Origin: Thalassotalea_B piscium_A
Lineage (GTDB): Bacteria; Pseudomonadota; Gammaproteobacteria; Enterobacterales; Alteromonadaceae
Direction: 5' to 3'
DNA: 64,000 bases
Assembly: GCA_049347715.1 (NCBI GenBank)
Contig: CP186339.1
Span: forward strand, 806,001 to 870,000
Positions 63,892-64,000 of the stretch are shown piece after piece (position 1 is the first letter of the stretch; every line of letters starts with the position of its first letter). The notes below the pieces were generated by a model. It had not been told where the DNA came from, made no database searches, and saw nothing but the letters and a program-made list of their open reading frames with translations. The translations under genes were made by a program, and so were the position numbers.

Positions 63892-64000
63892 ATGTCTGAT
63901 GAAAGACGCAATGCAAAAGTAGCAACAGATAATGATGAAGTTGTACAACGAGTAACGTTCAAGCTTGATAACGAAACTTATGGTATAAACGTGATGCAAG
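63892..64000 (+). CDS. cheW: Chemotaxis coupling protein CheW, N-terminal part (cut by window end)
   Basis: The 36 visible residues start MSDERRNAKVATDNDEVV and run into VTFKLDNETYGINVMQ, which matches the first strand of the CheW fold. CheW links receptors to CheA. It is 89 bp after parP. The rest is outside the window, so the C-terminus cannot be checked. Confidence 0.93.
   Translation, partial: MSDERRNAKVATDNDEVVQRVTFKLDNETYGINVMQ

Overview
The window is a low-GC gammaproteobacterial chromosome segment. Gene order, AT-rich codon use, TonB-dependent glycan uptake and the FleQ/FleSR (FlrABC) polar-flagellum hierarchy suggest a marine Alteromonadales, probably Colwelliaceae (Colwellia/Thalassotalea-like). 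That assignment is inference; no rRNA is present. Almost the whole window is one polar flagellar/chemotaxis supercluster with two accessory blocks inside it.

Region 1 (1-4529): the 3' part of one flagellin, a second complete flagellin behind a textbook sigma-28 promoter, then flaG-fliD-fliS-fliT. Region 2 (4547-16936): a flagellin glycosylation block. It holds a CMP-legionaminic-acid-type sugar pathway (legB, legG, legI, ptmE, legF; no aminotransferase legC), three DUF115/Maf-type putative nonulosonate transferases, a B12-binding radical SAM enzyme and two small unknown proteins, one of them a 56-aa gene. Two sigma-54 promoter matches, before legB and before the large maf gene, suggest this block is switched on with the flagellar hierarchy. 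Region 3 (17232-18710): the master regulator fleQ/flrA.

Region 4 (18874-35754): fleQ is separated from its usual partners fleS/fleR by about 17 kb of non-flagellar DNA. Most of it is a beta-glucan utilisation locus: MFS sugar transporter, lipoprotein GH3 with PA14 insert, TonB-dependent receptor, tryptophan-halogenase-like flavoprotein, membrane AraC regulator, secreted GH3 and lipoprotein GH9. It also carries candidate operators: two TTGAACGTTCAA palindromes and a 16-bp tandem repeat. It ends with an FTR1-family iron permease carrying a haem-c motif, behind a Fur box.

Region 5 (36092-64000): the core cluster resumes with fleS-fleR and fliEFGHIJ, fliKLMNOPQR-flhB, flhA-flhF-flhG-fliA-cheY-cheZ-cheA-cheB, and parC-parP-cheW (cheW cut by the window end). 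Sigma-54 promoters precede fleS, fliE and flhA. Together these encode the MS/C ring, export gate, ATPase, rotor switch, pole selection and number control (FlhF/FlhG), sigma-28 and a polar chemotaxis array with its ParC/ParP positioning system.

No tRNA, rRNA, CRISPR, IS element or integrase was recognised.
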